Notes under the pieces: generated by a model | The model's database searches: none | What the model was told of the DNA's origin: nothing | What the model saw: only the letters and a program-made list of their open reading frames with translations | From: Rhodopseudomonas pseudopalustris | Lineage (GTDB): Bacteria; Pseudomonadota; Alphaproteobacteria; Rhizobiales; Xanthobacteraceae | Reading direction: 5' to 3' | Assembly: GCF_900110435.1 (NCBI RefSeq) | Contig: NZ_FODT01000006.1 | Span: forward strand, 186,001 to 250,000 | DNA: 64,000 nucleotides | Translations under genes and position numbers: made by a program | Shown: positions 8,872-18,034 of the stretch, one piece after another | Numbering within the stretch: position 1 is the first letter of the stretch | Layout: each line of letters begins with the position of its first letter

Positions 8872-8919
8872 CCTTTGCGGCGCAGCCGCGCCGCAAAACC
8901 ACCGTGCTCAGTTAATGCA

Positions 8920-8933
8920 TTGATCTTCATCAA
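8920..8933. promoter_or_regulatory. FNR/FixK box upstream of hemA
   Basis: TTGATCTTCATCAA is a perfect match to TTGAT-N4-ATCAA. It is centred about 156 bp before the hemA start, which would place a class II promoter start near 8968. FNR/FixK control of ALA synthase is known in related photosynthetic and nodulating alphaproteobacteria. Confidence 0.8.
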
Positions 8934-9082
8934 GCTTTGACCTGCATCGAGAGCGGCTCGGCACGCTTGCGGAGCAGCCCCTTGGTCAAATTGCGCCTCG
9001 ACATCGCGGATGGAAGAGTTCTAATACCAAGGCTGCTCAGGGCAGCCTCCTGACTCATGTTGTTGGATTCCGGATCATCGCG

Positions 9083-10312
9083 ATGCAATACAACAAATTC
9101 TTCGAAGACGCTGTCGCCCGCTTGCACGACGAGCGCCGTTATCGCGTTTTCGCCGATCTCGAGCGGATCGCCGGTCGATTTCCCTACGCCGTCTGGCACT
9201 CGCAGACTGGTCCTCGCGATGTCGTGATCTGGTGCTCGAACGACTACCTCGGCATGGGTCAGCACCCGAAAGTCGTCGGTGCGATGGTCGAGACCACCAC
9301 CCGGATCGGCACCGGCGCCGGCGGCACCCGCAACATCGCGGGCACGCACCATCCGCTGGTCCAGCTCGAGGCGGAAATCGCCGACCTGCATGGCAAGGAA
9401 GCGGCGCTGCTGTTCACGTCGGGCTACGTGTCCAACCAGACCGGCCTGTCGACGCTCGGCAAGCTGATCCCGAACTGCCTGATCCTGTCGGACGCGCTCA
9501 ACCACAATTCGATGATCGAGGGCATCCGCCAGTCCGGCTGCGAGCGCGTGGTGTGGCGCCACAACGATACCGCGCATCTCGAAGAGCTGCTGATCGCCGC
9601 CGGTCCGGACCGGCCGAAGCTGATCGCGTTCGAGAGCCTTTATTCGATGGACGGCGACATCGCGCCGCTTTCGAAGATCTGCGATCTCGCCGAGAAGTAC
9701 AACGCGATGACCTACTGCGACGAAGTCCACGCCGTCGGCATGTACGGGCCCCGCGGCGCCGGTGTCGCGGAGCGCGACGGCGTGATGCATCGTATCGACA
9801 TCATGGAAGCGACGCTGGCCAAGGCATTTGGCTGCCTCGGCGGCTACATCGCCGGCAAGGCCGAGGTGATCGACGCCGTGCGCTCCTACGCGCCGGGCTT
9901 CATCTTCACCACCGCGCTGCCGCCGCCGATCTGTGCCGCCGCGACCGCCGCGATCAAGCACCTCAAATCTTCGTCGTGGGAGCGTGAGCGCCACCAGGAC
10001 CGCGCCGCGCGGGTCAAGGCCGTGCTCAACAACGCCGGCATCCCTGTGATGCCGACCGACACCCACATCGTGCCGGTGTTCGTCGGCGATGCCGAGAAGT
10101 GCAAGAAAGCATCCGACCTGCTGCTGGAACAGCACGGCATCTATATCCAGCCAATCAACTATCCGACCGTCGCACGCGGCCTCGAGCGGCTGCGGATCAC
10201 GCCGTCGCCGTATCATGACGACAAGCTGATCGACGCGCTGGCGGAAGCGCTGGTGCAGGTCTGGGGCCAGCTCGGCCTGCCGCTCGGCGCCAAGGCGATC
10301 GCGGCGGAGTAG
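9083..10312 (+). CDS. hemA: 5-aminolevulinate synthase
   Basis: PLP-dependent Shemin-pathway enzyme joining glycine and succinyl-CoA to give 5-aminolevulinate, the first tetrapyrrole precursor. At 409 residues it has the usual length. Visible motifs are the glycine-rich [18 protein letters not shown] loop, the cofactor Asp in [11 protein letters not shown], and the PLP Lys (about K247) in [12 protein letters not shown]. The start [11 protein letters not shown] matches rhizobial HemA. An FNR/FixK box upstream suggests induction at low oxygen, when demand for haem or bacteriochlorophyll rises. It is probably monocistronic. Confidence 0.97.
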   Translation: MQYNKFFEDAVARLHDERRYRVFADLERIAGRFPYAVWHSQTGPRDVVIWCSNDYLGMGQHPKVVGAMVETTTRIGTGAGGTRNIAGTHHPLVQLEAEIADLHGKEAALLFTSGYVSNQTGLSTLGKLIPNCLILSDALNHNSMIEGIRQSGCERVVWRHNDTAHLEELLIAAGPDRPKLIAFESLYSMDGDIAPLSKICDLAEKYNAMTYCDEVHAVGMYGPRGAGVAERDGVMHRIDIMEATLAKAFGCLGGYIAGKAEVIDAVRSYAPGFIFTTALPPPICAAATAAIKHLKSSSWERERHQDRAARVKAVLNNAGIPVMPTDTHIVPVFVGDAEKCKKASDLLLEQHGIYIQPINYPTVARGLERLRITPSPYHDDKLIDALAEALVQVWGQLGLPLGAKAIAAE

Positions 10313-10444
10313 TCCGCGCGGAGCCGCGCCCGGCGACTGATTTTCGGCAAGGACGCCACGCAACAGGGTAAGATCTCTGTCGCGTGGCGATAGCTTTGTC
10401 GCTAGAAAACCGCCGGCGCATGGCGCGCGAGGAGTATCACCGCG

Positions 10445-13400
10445 ATGCTGCACGATTGGGGCGTGATCGCAGCCGCGCTCGCCTATATCGGTTTCCTGTT
10501 CTACATCGCGAGTTTCGGCGACCGGCTGTCGCAACGCCAGCGCGAGCGGGCCGGCGGCCTGATCTATCCGCTGTCGCTGGCGATCTATTGCACCTCCTGG
10601 ACTTTCTTCGGCTCGGTCGGCTCCGCCAGCCGCACCAGCGCCGACTTCCTCGCGATCTATGTCGGCCCGATCCTGCTGATCGGGGTCTGCACGCCGTTGT
10701 TGCGCCGCGTGATCAGCCTGGCGAAATCCCAGAACATCACCTCGATCGCCGACTTCATCGCGGCGCGCTACGGCAAGAGCCAGCGGGTCGCGGCGACGGT
10801 GGCGATCATCGCGATTATCGGCTCGGTGCCTTACATCGCGCTTCAACTCAAGGCAGTGGCGTCGTCGCTGCAGACCATCCTCGGCGAAGATCACAAAATT
10901 GCGAACATTCCGATCGTCGGCGACATCGCTCTGATCGTCGCGATGGCGATGGCGCTGTTCGCAGTGCTGTTCGGCACCCGCCGGACCCGTGCGACCGAGC
11001 ACCAGCACGGCCTGATGCTGGCGATCGCGACCGAGTCGATCGTCAAGCTGGTGGCCTTTCTCGCTGCCGGTCTCTTCGTCACCTTCTGGATGTTCACCCC
11101 GGCCGATCTGATCGAGCACGCGAGGAAGATGCCGGAAGCGGTGCGCGCGCTCGATTCGTCGCCCTCCCTGACCACCTTCGTGACGATGACGGTGCTGTCG
11201 TTCTGCGCTTTTCTGATGCTGCCGCGGCAGTTCTATGTCGGCGTGGTCGAGAACACCAACGACGCCGAGGTCAGCCGCGCCCGCTGGATGTTCCCTCTCT
11301 ATTTGATCGCGATCAATCTGTTCGTGATCCCGATCGCGCTGGCGGGGCTGGTTACCTTTCCATTCGGCGCGGTCGACAGCGACATGTTCGTGCTGGCGCT
11401 GCCGATCCAGGCCAATGCGACGCTGCTCAGCGTCGGAGTGTTCATCGGCGGCCTGTCGGCGGCGACCGCAATGGTGATTGTCGAATGCGTGGCGCTGGCG
11501 GTGATGGTGTCGAACGATCTGGTGATGCCGCTGGTGCTGACCCGCCGGGGCGCGCCGCGCAACGATCAGCGCAGCTTCGGCGATTTCCTGCTGATGGTGC
11601 GGCGGGTGGCGATCTTCGTCATCATGATTCTCGCTTATCTTTACTATCGTGCGCTCGGCAACACCCAGCTCGCTGCGATCGGCCTGTTGTCGTTCGCGGC
11701 GATCGCACAGTTTGCGCCCGCGTTCTTCGGCGGCCTGATCTGGCGGCGCGCCACCGCGGCGGGCGCGATCGGCGGTATGTTGATCGGATTCGCGACCTGG
11801 GCCTACACGCTGTTCATCCCGAGTTTCATGGAGAGCAGCACCGCGGGGCTGATGCTGTTGCAGAGCGGCCCTTGGGGGATCGAGGCGCTGCGCCCGCGGG
11901 CGCTGTTCGGCGCCGAGCTGCCGCCGCTGGTGCACGGCGTGGCGTGGAGCCTGTCGCTCAATCTGCTCGCCTATGTGGCGCTGTCGCTGCTGAGCAAGCC
12001 GTCGTCGATCGACCGGCTGCAGGCCGAAGTGTTCGTGCCGGCGCTGACGCCGATGACGCCGGCGTTCCGGCGCTGGCGCACCACGGTCACCGTGCAGGAC
12101 ATCCTCGGCGCGGTGGGACAGTATCTCGGCCCGGAGCGGGCGCGGGAATCGTTTCGCGCGTTCGCAATCAGCCGCCGGCTGACGCTCGATCCATCTGCCC
12201 CCGCCGATTTCGAGCTACTGAAGCATGCCGAGCACCTGATCGCGTCCTCGATCGGCGCGGCTTCGTCGCGGCTGGTGCTGTCGCTGCTGCTGCGCAAGCG
12301 CACGGTGTCGGCAGAAGCCGCACTGAAGCTGCTCGATGATTCCCACGCCGCCTTGCATTTCAACCGCGAGATCCTGCAGACCGCGCTCAACCACGTCCGC
12401 CAGGGTATCGCCGTCTTCAATCCAAACCTGCAGTTGATCTGCTCCAACCGTCAGTTCGGCGAGATCCTCGGACTGCCCCCGCACATCATCCAGATCGGGA
12501 TTCCGCTGATCGAGATTCTCGAGTTCCTGTCGAGTACCGGCACCAATCAGACCGACGCCGAGGCGCAGACCCAGATGCGGCTGGCCTCCTACACCACCGA
12601 GGGCGAGCCATTCCTGGAGCGGCTGCAGGACCGGCATTTAGTGATCGAGGTGCGCGCTAACCGGATGCCGGATGGCGGGCTGGTGATCACCTTCTCCGAC
12701 GTCACCCCGAGCTTCGAGGCGGCCGAAGCGCTGGAGCGGGCCAACGCGACTTTGGAGAGGCGGGTCCGCGAACGCACCGAGGAACTGACCCGGCTGAACT
12801 CGCAGCTCGCATTGGCGAAGAGCACCGCCGAGGAAGCCAACATCTCGAAGACCCGCTTCCTCGCGGCGGCAAGCCACGACATCCTGCAGCCGCTCAATGC
12901 GGCGCGGCTCTATGCCACCAGCCTGGTCGAACGTCAGAACGGCGGCGAGGATTCGCGGCTGGTCGAGAACATCGATGAATCGCTGGAGGCGATCGAGGAG
13001 ATCATCGGCGCCCTGCTCGATATTTCGCGGCTGGACGCCGGCGCGATGACGCCGTCGCTGACGAATTTCGTCGTCGGCGACCTGATGCGCTCGCTGGAGA
13101 TCGAATTCTCGCCGGCCGCGCGCGCCAAGGGGTTGAAGCTCACCTTCGTCCCATGCTCGCTGCCGGTGCGGTCGGACCGCCTGATGCTGCGTCGGCTGAT
13201 GCAGAATCTGATCTCCAACGCGATCAAGTACACGCCTCAGGGCCGCGTTCTGGTCGGCTGCCGCCGTCAGGGCGAGTCGCTGAAGGTCGCGATCTACGAC
13301 ACCGGCGTCGGCGTGCCGATCCTCAAGCGCGGCGAGGTCTTCAAGGAGTTCCACCGGCTCGAGCAGGGGGCGCGGATCGCCCGTGGATTGGGATTGGGAC

Positions 13401-13951
13401 TGTCGATCGTCGAGCGGCTGGCCCGCGTGCTGAACCACAGCATCGCGCTCGACGCCAACCGCGGCGGCGGTTCGGTGTTCTCCGTGACGGTGCCGATCGC
13501 CGCCGTCGCCAACCACACCACCGCGGTGACCAGCGCGACGCCGCTGTCGCGAGCGTCGATGAGCGGCAGCCTCGTGGTGTGTATCGAGAACGATCCGGCG
13601 ATCCTCGACGGCATGAAGACGCTGCTGACGACCTGGGACGCCACCGTCATCGCGGCCGCCGATCTGGAAGCCGCGATCAGGGCCATCGAGGCGGCGGGCC
13701 GGCGCATTACCGGGCTTCTGGTCGATTACCACCTCGATCGCGGCAACGGCATCGCGGCGATCCGCGACATCCGCCAGCGCTTCGGCGCCAGCATCCCGGC
13801 GATCCTGATCACTGCCGACCGCAGCCCCGGCGTCCGCGCCGCGGCGCGGCAGGAGGAGATCGCGGTGCTGAACAAGCCGGTGAAGGCGGCGTCACTGCGG
13901 GCGCTGCTCAACCAATGGCACGCCCAGCAGGCGGTAACCGCGGCCGAATAA
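10445..13951 (+). CDS. CrbS-like hybrid histidine kinase with sodium/solute symporter domain
   Basis: 1168 residues. The first ~480 form an SLC5/PutP-like transporter domain with about 13 helices. A linker and a PAS-like domain (QTALNHVRQGIAVFNPNLQL...) follow, then a coiled coil, HisKA with phospho-accepting His about 811 (AASHDILQPLN), an HATPase domain (LISNAIKYT, GLGLGLSIV), and a C-terminal receiver with Asp about 1094 (LLVDYHLD). This layout is that of CrbS/NahK-type kinases, which in Vibrio and Pseudomonas control acetate use with a LuxR-type partner. That partner type is convergent just downstream, so the two are probably a pair. Confidence 0.85.
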   Translation: MLHDWGVIAAALAYIGFLFYIASFGDRLSQRQRERAGGLIYPLSLAIYCTSWTFFGSVGSASRTSADFLAIYVGPILLIGVCTPLLRRVISLAKSQNITSIADFIAARYGKSQRVAATVAIIAIIGSVPYIALQLKAVASSLQTILGEDHKIANIPIVGDIALIVAMAMALFAVLFGTRRTRATEHQHGLMLAIATESIVKLVAFLAAGLFVTFWMFTPADLIEHARKMPEAVRALDSSPSLTTFVTMTVLSFCAFLMLPRQFYVGVVENTNDAEVSRARWMFPLYLIAINLFVIPIALAGLVTFPFGAVDSDMFVLALPIQANATLLSVGVFIGGLSAATAMVIVECVALAVMVSNDLVMPLVLTRRGAPRNDQRSFGDFLLMVRRVAIFVIMILAYLYYRALGNTQLAAIGLLSFAAIAQFAPAFFGGLIWRRATAAGAIGGMLIGFATWAYTLFIPSFMESSTAGLMLLQSGPWGIEALRPRALFGAELPPLVHGVAWSLSLNLLAYVALSLLSKPSSIDRLQAEVFVPALTPMTPAFRRWRTTVTVQDILGAVGQYLGPERARESFRAFAISRRLTLDPSAPADFELLKHAEHLIASSIGAASSRLVLSLLLRKRTVSAEAALKLLDDSHAALHFNREILQTALNHVRQGIAVFNPNLQLICSNRQFGEILGLPPHIIQIGIPLIEILEFLSSTGTNQTDAEAQTQMRLASYTTEGEPFLERLQDRHLVIEVRANRMPDGGLVITFSDVTPSFEAAEALERANATLERRVRERTEELTRLNSQLALAKSTAEEANISKTRFLAAASHDILQPLNAARLYATSLVERQNGGEDSRLVENIDESLEAIEEIIGALLDISRLDAGAMTPSLTNFVVGDLMRSLEIEFSPAARAKGLKLTFVPCSLPVRSDRLMLRRLMQNLISNAIKYTPQGRVLVGCRRQGESLKVAIYDTGVGVPILKRGEVFKEFHRLEQGARIARGLGLGLSIVERLARVLNHSIALDANRGGGSVFSVTVPIAAVANHTTAVTSATPLSRASMSGSLVVCIENDPAILDGMKTLLTTWDATVIAAADLEAAIRAIEAAGRRITGLLVDYHLDRGNGIAAIRDIRQRFGASIPAILITADRSPGVRAAARQEEIAVLNKPVKAASLRALLNQWHAQQAVTAAE

Positions 13952-13952
13952 A

Positions 13953-13979
13953 AAAAGCGCCGGATTCACCAGCGCTTTT
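13953..13979. terminator. Bidirectional terminator between the kinase and response regulator
   Basis: AAAAGCGC (13953-13960) pairs with GCGCTTTT (13972-13979). The A/T-flanked stem suits both convergent genes. Confidence 0.7.
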
Positions 13980-14010
13980 CAATGATCCGATGAGCAGCCC
14001 GGTCGCTGGT

Positions 14011-14048
14011 CGTTACGCCACCGGCTCGTCGTTATGCCACCGGCTCGT
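14011..14048. repeat. 19-bp tandem duplication at the 3' end of the response regulator gene
   Basis: CGTTACGCCACCGGCTCGT and CGTTATGCCACCGGCTCGT are adjacent and differ by one base. The regulator's last codons and stop are in the right-hand copy. The left-hand copy repeats the same ending (DEPVA-stop) downstream, so the protein is unchanged. Confidence 0.95.
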
Positions 14049-14706
14049 CCTGGCGCCACTGGTTGCCGGAAATTTTCGCCGCGGCGATCACCGCCTGGGT
14101 CCGGCTCTCGACGCCGAGCTTCTGCAGGATCGCCGAGACATGCGCCTTGATGGTGGCTTCCGAGACGCCGAGCTCATAGGCGATCTGCTTGTTGAGCAGC
14201 CCTTCGGACAGCATCATCAGCACCCGCACCTGCTGCGGCGTCAGCGTCACCAGCCGGTCGCGCAGCTTGCTGGTCTCGGGATCGGCGGCCGCCGACAGGT
14301 CGACATCCGGCGGAACCCAGACGTCGCCGTCCAGAACCTGCAGGATCGCCTCGCCCAGCTTCTCGACTCCGAAGCGCTTCGGCACGAAACCGGAGGCTCC
14401 GAAATCCAGCGAACGGCGGATCGTCTCGACGTCGTCGCTGGCCGAGACCACAACCACCGGGATCGCCGGGTATTGAGCTCGCAGGTAGATCAGCCCGGAA
14501 AACCCGCTGATCCCCGGCATTTTCAGATCGAGCAGGACGAGGTCGACATCGCCGTCCCGCTCGAGCATCGCGGTGAGGTCCTCGAACGAGCCGGCTTCAC
14601 CGACCTTGGCGCCGGGAACGACACTCGAGACCGCCAACCGCAAGGCGTCGCGGAACAACGGGTGGTCGTCGGCAATGATCAGATGCGTGCTGACGGGCGT
14701 GCTCAT
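14032..14706 (-). CDS. LuxR/NarL-family response regulator (CrbR-like)
   Basis: 224 residues from MSTPVSTHL. An N-terminal receiver carries the acidic pocket IADDHP and phospho-acceptor Asp about 60 (LVLLDLKMPG). A C-terminal LuxR helix-turn-helix follows (LTPQQVRVLMMLSEGLLNKQIAYELGVSEATIKAHVSAI, cited here as two overlapping parts of the domain). It is convergent with the CrbS-like kinase and divergent from an MHS transporter, which is a likely target. Confidence 0.88.
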   Translation of the reverse strand: MSTPVSTHLIIADDHPLFRDALRLAVSSVVPGAKVGEAGSFEDLTAMLERDGDVDLVLLDLKMPGISGFSGLIYLRAQYPAIPVVVVSASDDVETIRRSLDFGASGFVPKRFGVEKLGEAILQVLDGDVWVPPDVDLSAAADPETSKLRDRLVTLTPQQVRVLMMLSEGLLNKQIAYELGVSEATIKAHVSAILQKLGVESRTQAVIAAAKISGNQWRQDEPVA

Positions 14707-15021
14707 GATGTCCCTTGTGCGCAAGCTAGAATCAAACAGTCCCGCATTCTGGCCCGCGGTCCGCAGGTCGGATGAAGTGTCGCTCTAATGTCCGGCGACT
14801 GGCAAGGCGTCTTCGGCTGCCTTCGCGTACCATCCTGCTCTTTCCCGCCACGCAAAACATTGAGCAAGCGCAAGAACGTAGCAAGAACGTGGGCCGAAAG
14901 TCGTAATGCCGGACATCATTGTCAATGTTAGCTTGGTAATTAACGGACTGTGCCCGGAATGGATATTCCGCAGCGCGGCAAGAAAAAACCAAGTTTTCAA
15001 GCCAGAGGGAGGTAATCGCCT
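14707..15021. other. Divergent intergenic region, response regulator / MHS transporter
   Basis: 315 bp containing the promoters of both genes. AT-rich stretches near 14900-14960 are the best promoter candidates. The ribosome binding site GGGAGG lies about 8 bases before the transporter ATG. No gene or strong palindrome was seen. Confidence 0.55.
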
Positions 15022-16686
15022 ATGTCCACCTATGCCGCGACGCAGGTGCGGTCCAGCGGAATGACGAAGGACGAACGTTTCGTCATTGTCGCATCGTCGC
15101 TCGGTACCGTTTTTGAGTGGTACGATTTCTATCTGTACGGATCGCTCGCAGCCATTATCGGCGCGCAATTCTTCAGTGCCTATCCGCCTGCGACGCGCGA
15201 CATCTTCGCGCTTCTGGCCTTCGCCGCCGGCTTTCTCGTGCGCCCGTTCGGCGCCATCGTGTTCGGTCGTGTCGGCGACATCGTCGGGCGTAAATACACC
15301 TTCCTCGTCACCATTCTGATCATGGGCCTGTCGACGTTCATCGTCGGCCTGCTGCCCAATGCGGCGACGATCGGCATCGCGGCGCCGATCATCCTGATCG
15401 GTCTGCGCCTGCTGCAGGGTCTCGCGCTCGGCGGTGAATATGGCGGCGCGGCGACCTATGTGGCCGAGCACGCACCTCCCGGCAAACGCGGCTACTACAC
15501 GTCGTTCATCCAGACCACGGCAACACTCGGACTATTCCTGTCGCTGATGGTGATCCTGTTCACCCGCACGATTCTCGGCGAAGCCGCGTTCGCGGATTGG
15601 GGCTGGCGTGTTCCGTTCCTGGTGTCGGTCGTGCTGCTCGGCGTTTCGGTCTGGATCCGGCTGCGGCTGAACGAATCTCCCGTGTTCCAGAAGATGAAGG
15701 ACGAGGGCAAGAGCTCGAAGGCGCCGTTGACCGAAGCCTTTGCGAACTGGGGCAACGCCAAGATCGTGCTGATCGCGCTGTTCGGCGCCGTGATGGGTCA
15801 GGGCGTGGTCTGGTACACTGGCCAGTTCTACGCGCTGTTCTTCCTGCAATCGATCCTGAAGGTCGACGGCTACACCTCGAACCTGCTGATCGCCTGGTCG
15901 CTGCTGCTCGGCACCTTCTTCTTCATCGTGTTCGGTTGGTTGTCCGACAAGATCGGCCGCAAGCCGATCATCCTCACCGGCTGCGCGATCGCTGCGCTGT
16001 CGTTCTTCCCGATCTTCAAGGCGATCACCTCCAACGCCAACCCGGCGCTGGAAAGGGCCATCGAGACCGTCAAGGTCGAGGTGGTGTCGGATCCCGCGCT
16101 GTGCGGCGACCTGTTCAACCCGGTCGGCACCCGCGTCTTCACCGCCCCGTGCGACACCGCCCGCGCCTACCTGTCGCAATCCTCGGTCAAGTACTCGACC
16201 ACCAACGGCCCGGCCGGCTCCGGCGTGAAGGTGCTCGTGAACGGCACGGAAGTGCCCTACACCGACGCCAAAACGTCCAATCCGCAGGTGCTGGCGACGA
16301 TCCAGGCGGCCGGCTATCCGAAGGCGGGAAATCCGGAAATCATCAAGATGTCGAACCCGTTCGACATCTTCCGCCCGCAAGTGATGGCGGTGATCGGGCT
16401 GCTGTTCGTCCTGGTGCTGTTCGTCACCATGGTTTACGGGCCGATCGCGGCGATGCTGGTCGAACTATTCCCGACCCGCATCCGCTACACCTCGATGTCG
16501 CTGCCCTACCACATCGGCAACGGCTGGTTCGGCGGCCTGCTGCCCGCGACCGCCTTCGCGATCGTGGCCTCGACCGGCGATATCTACGCCGGCCTCTGGT
16601 ACCCGATCATCTTCGCGTCGATCACCGTCGTGATCGGCCTGATCTTCCTGCCAGAGACCAAACACGTCGATATCAGCAAAACCTGA
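15022..16686 (+). CDS. MHS-family (metabolite:H+ symporter) MFS transporter
   Basis: 554 residues. The N-terminus SSLGTVFEWYDFYLYG and the motif GRVGDIVGRKYTF are typical of the MHS branch of the major facilitator superfamily, which carries organic acids, proline/betaine, shikimate and similar solutes by proton symport. Twelve helices are interrupted at about residues 335-447 by a hydrophilic insert with two Cys (ALCGD, APCDT), larger than in ordinary MFS proteins but seen in rhizobial relatives. Its divergence from the CrbR-like regulator suggests it imports a short organic acid; this is an inference. Confidence 0.85.
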   Translation: MSTYAATQVRSSGMTKDERFVIVASSLGTVFEWYDFYLYGSLAAIIGAQFFSAYPPATRDIFALLAFAAGFLVRPFGAIVFGRVGDIVGRKYTFLVTILIMGLSTFIVGLLPNAATIGIAAPIILIGLRLLQGLALGGEYGGAATYVAEHAPPGKRGYYTSFIQTTATLGLFLSLMVILFTRTILGEAAFADWGWRVPFLVSVVLLGVSVWIRLRLNESPVFQKMKDEGKSSKAPLTEAFANWGNAKIVLIALFGAVMGQGVVWYTGQFYALFFLQSILKVDGYTSNLLIAWSLLLGTFFFIVFGWLSDKIGRKPIILTGCAIAALSFFPIFKAITSNANPALERAIETVKVEVVSDPALCGDLFNPVGTRVFTAPCDTARAYLSQSSVKYSTTNGPAGSGVKVLVNGTEVPYTDAKTSNPQVLATIQAAGYPKAGNPEIIKMSNPFDIFRPQVMAVIGLLFVLVLFVTMVYGPIAAMLVELFPTRIRYTSMSLPYHIGNGWFGGLLPATAFAIVASTGDIYAGLWYPIIFASITVVIGLIFLPETKHVDISKT

Positions 16687-16732
16687 CGTCTTCCGGTCCG
16701 GCGCCCGCGCGCCGGACCATCCTGCCAAAGCG

Positions 16733-16763
16733 AAACGGCCGCGGAGCGATCCGCGGCCGTTTT
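16733..16763. terminator. Terminator between the MHS transporter and yjbQ
   Basis: AACGGCCGCGGA / TCCGCGGCCGTT, a 12-bp stem with a GCGA loop followed by TT and preceded by AAA. It is suited to both convergent genes. Confidence 0.85.
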
Positions 16764-16782
16764 GTCTGTTGATCCGATGAGA

Positions 16783-17256
16783 TCAGCGCGTGCCGCCGAG
16801 AAACTGCAGCACTACCTCGCGGCGATGCGGGCGGCGGCGATGCTCGATCAGATAGACGCCTTGCCAGGTCCCGAGCGCGAGCCGGCCCTGCAGCACCGGG
16901 ATCTGCAGCGAGGTCGCGGTCAGCATCGATTTCACATGCGCCGGCATATCGTCCGGCCCCTCGGTATCGTGCGTCCAGCCGACGCTCTCGGGCGCCAACC
17001 GGTTCAGCACCGTGGCGAGATCGGCGAGCACCGTGGGGTCGGCGTTTTCCTGGATCGTCAGCGACGCCGAGGTGTGGCGGACGAACAGCGTCAGCGCGCC
17101 ATCCTGCGCGTTCGCCTCCGCAATGAACTTCGCCGTCTCGCCGGTGATATCGACGAAGCCCGCGCCGTTGGTCTGCACCGTGAGCAGGGACGACGCGACA
17201 TGGGTCACGGCAGCCGCGGTGATCGGGGCGCGGCTGAGCGCGCGGGACGACATCAT
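16783..17256 (-). CDS. yjbQ: YjbQ/UPF0047 family protein
   Basis: About 157 residues, usual family length. Signature segments are present: HTSASLTIQENADP, HDTEGPDDMPAHVKS and LGTWQGVYLIEHR. The conserved His and Asp/Glu residues form the presumed metal site. Members show weak thiamine-phosphate-synthase activity and can complement thiE mutants in E. coli, but the physiological role is unsettled. The start is set at MMSSRAL (17256) rather than four codons earlier; neither has a strong ribosome binding site. It stands alone on the minus strand. Confidence 0.88.
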   Translation of the reverse strand: MMSSRALSRAPITAAAVTHVASSLLTVQTNGAGFVDITGETAKFIAEANAQDGALTLFVRHTSASLTIQENADPTVLADLATVLNRLAPESVGWTHDTEGPDDMPAHVKSMLTATSLQIPVLQGRLALGTWQGVYLIEHRRRPHRREVVLQFLGGTR

Positions 17257-17301
17257 GCGAAACTTCACTCCGCTCGGTAACGCTTTGCAGGCCGGGCGCG
17301 C

Positions 17302-17892
17302 TCAGGTCTTGCCGTCGCCGGTGGTTTCTCGCTGAATCCGGTTGGCGATCTCGATCAGTCGCCGCCAGGCGCGCTCGATGAAGCCCATCACCCGGTCGAC
17401 GTCCTGATCGCTCGGCAGCGGGATCTCCAGCTTGCGCTGGCCATCCTTGGTGATGACTTCCGGCGTCGCCATCTTGTCGCTCTTCGGCATCGATTCTTCG
17501 ATCTTGCCGGAGACGGTCGGGCCACGCTGCGCGAGCTGCGCCTTGAGGCTGTCGTTCTCGACCTTGAGCGCGTCGGCATCCTTCTTCAGCCGATCGTTGT
17601 CGCCCTGCAGCCGGCCGATCTCGGCGTCGAACGCCGCGCGTTCATCCGCGATCACGTAGCAGGCCCAGCCATTGCCCTTGTCGCTGCAGGTGGAGACCTT
17701 GCCGGTGCGGGTGTCGAGCCGCATCACGCCTTCCGCGCTCGGCGTGAAGGTGTAGCGGCCGTTCTCGCTGTCCGGCAACGACTGCGCCAAAGCGCCGCCG
17801 CCGCAAAGCGCGACCATCACGGGCAGCGCCGCGAGCCGGAGCAGGCGCGACGCGGGGCGGGCGGAGATGGCATCGAGGGTGGCAAGGGTCAT
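17302..17892 (-). CDS. Exported coiled-coil protein of unknown function
   Basis: About 196 residues from MTLATLDAIS. A hydrophobic signal segment (LLRLAALPVMVALCGGGALAQS) ends in an AxA-like site. A small domain with two Cys (STCSDKGNGWACYV) and a YTFTPSAEGVMRLDTRTG strand follows, then a heptad coiled coil (about residues 90-125) and a Lys/Glu-rich tail with an amphipathic helix. Similar short exported proteins occur in Bradyrhizobium, but I know no function. It is predicted periplasmic or membrane-attached. Confidence 0.65.
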   Translation of the reverse strand: MTLATLDAISARPASRLLRLAALPVMVALCGGGALAQSLPDSENGRYTFTPSAEGVMRLDTRTGKVSTCSDKGNGWACYVIADERAAFDAEIGRLQGDNDRLKKDADALKVENDSLKAQLAQRGPTVSGKIEESMPKSDKMATPEVITKDGQRKLEIPLPSDQDVDRVMGFIERAWRRLIEIANRIQRETTGDGKT

Positions 17893-17937
17893 CGGAGTAC
17901 TCCCGCAGGCGGATGGTGCCCCCTTAATCCGGATGAT

Positions 17938-18028
17938 TGATCTTCGAATCGTCATCCCGCTCCAGGTCCTTGTTTGAGCATGATCTTTTCCGAAAACCGG
18001 CGGCCACTTTTCGGGATCATACCCTATA
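17938..18028. repeat. Dispersed ~90-bp intergenic repeat (copy 2)
   Basis: Opposite orientation to 1338-1432. The conserved core TGATCTTTTCCGAAAACCGG (17980-17999) is followed by CGGCCACTTTTCGGGATCAT. The flank TCTTCGAATC...CATCCCGCTC also matches copy 1. It lies between two minus-strand genes. Confidence 0.8.
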
Positions 18029-18034
18029 TGGGAT

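Noticed and set aside
8930-11935. 1001-codon open frame on the minus strand
   Set aside because: Antisense to hemA and the hybrid kinase; low-complexity Arg/Gln/Asp/His composition, no recognisable domain.
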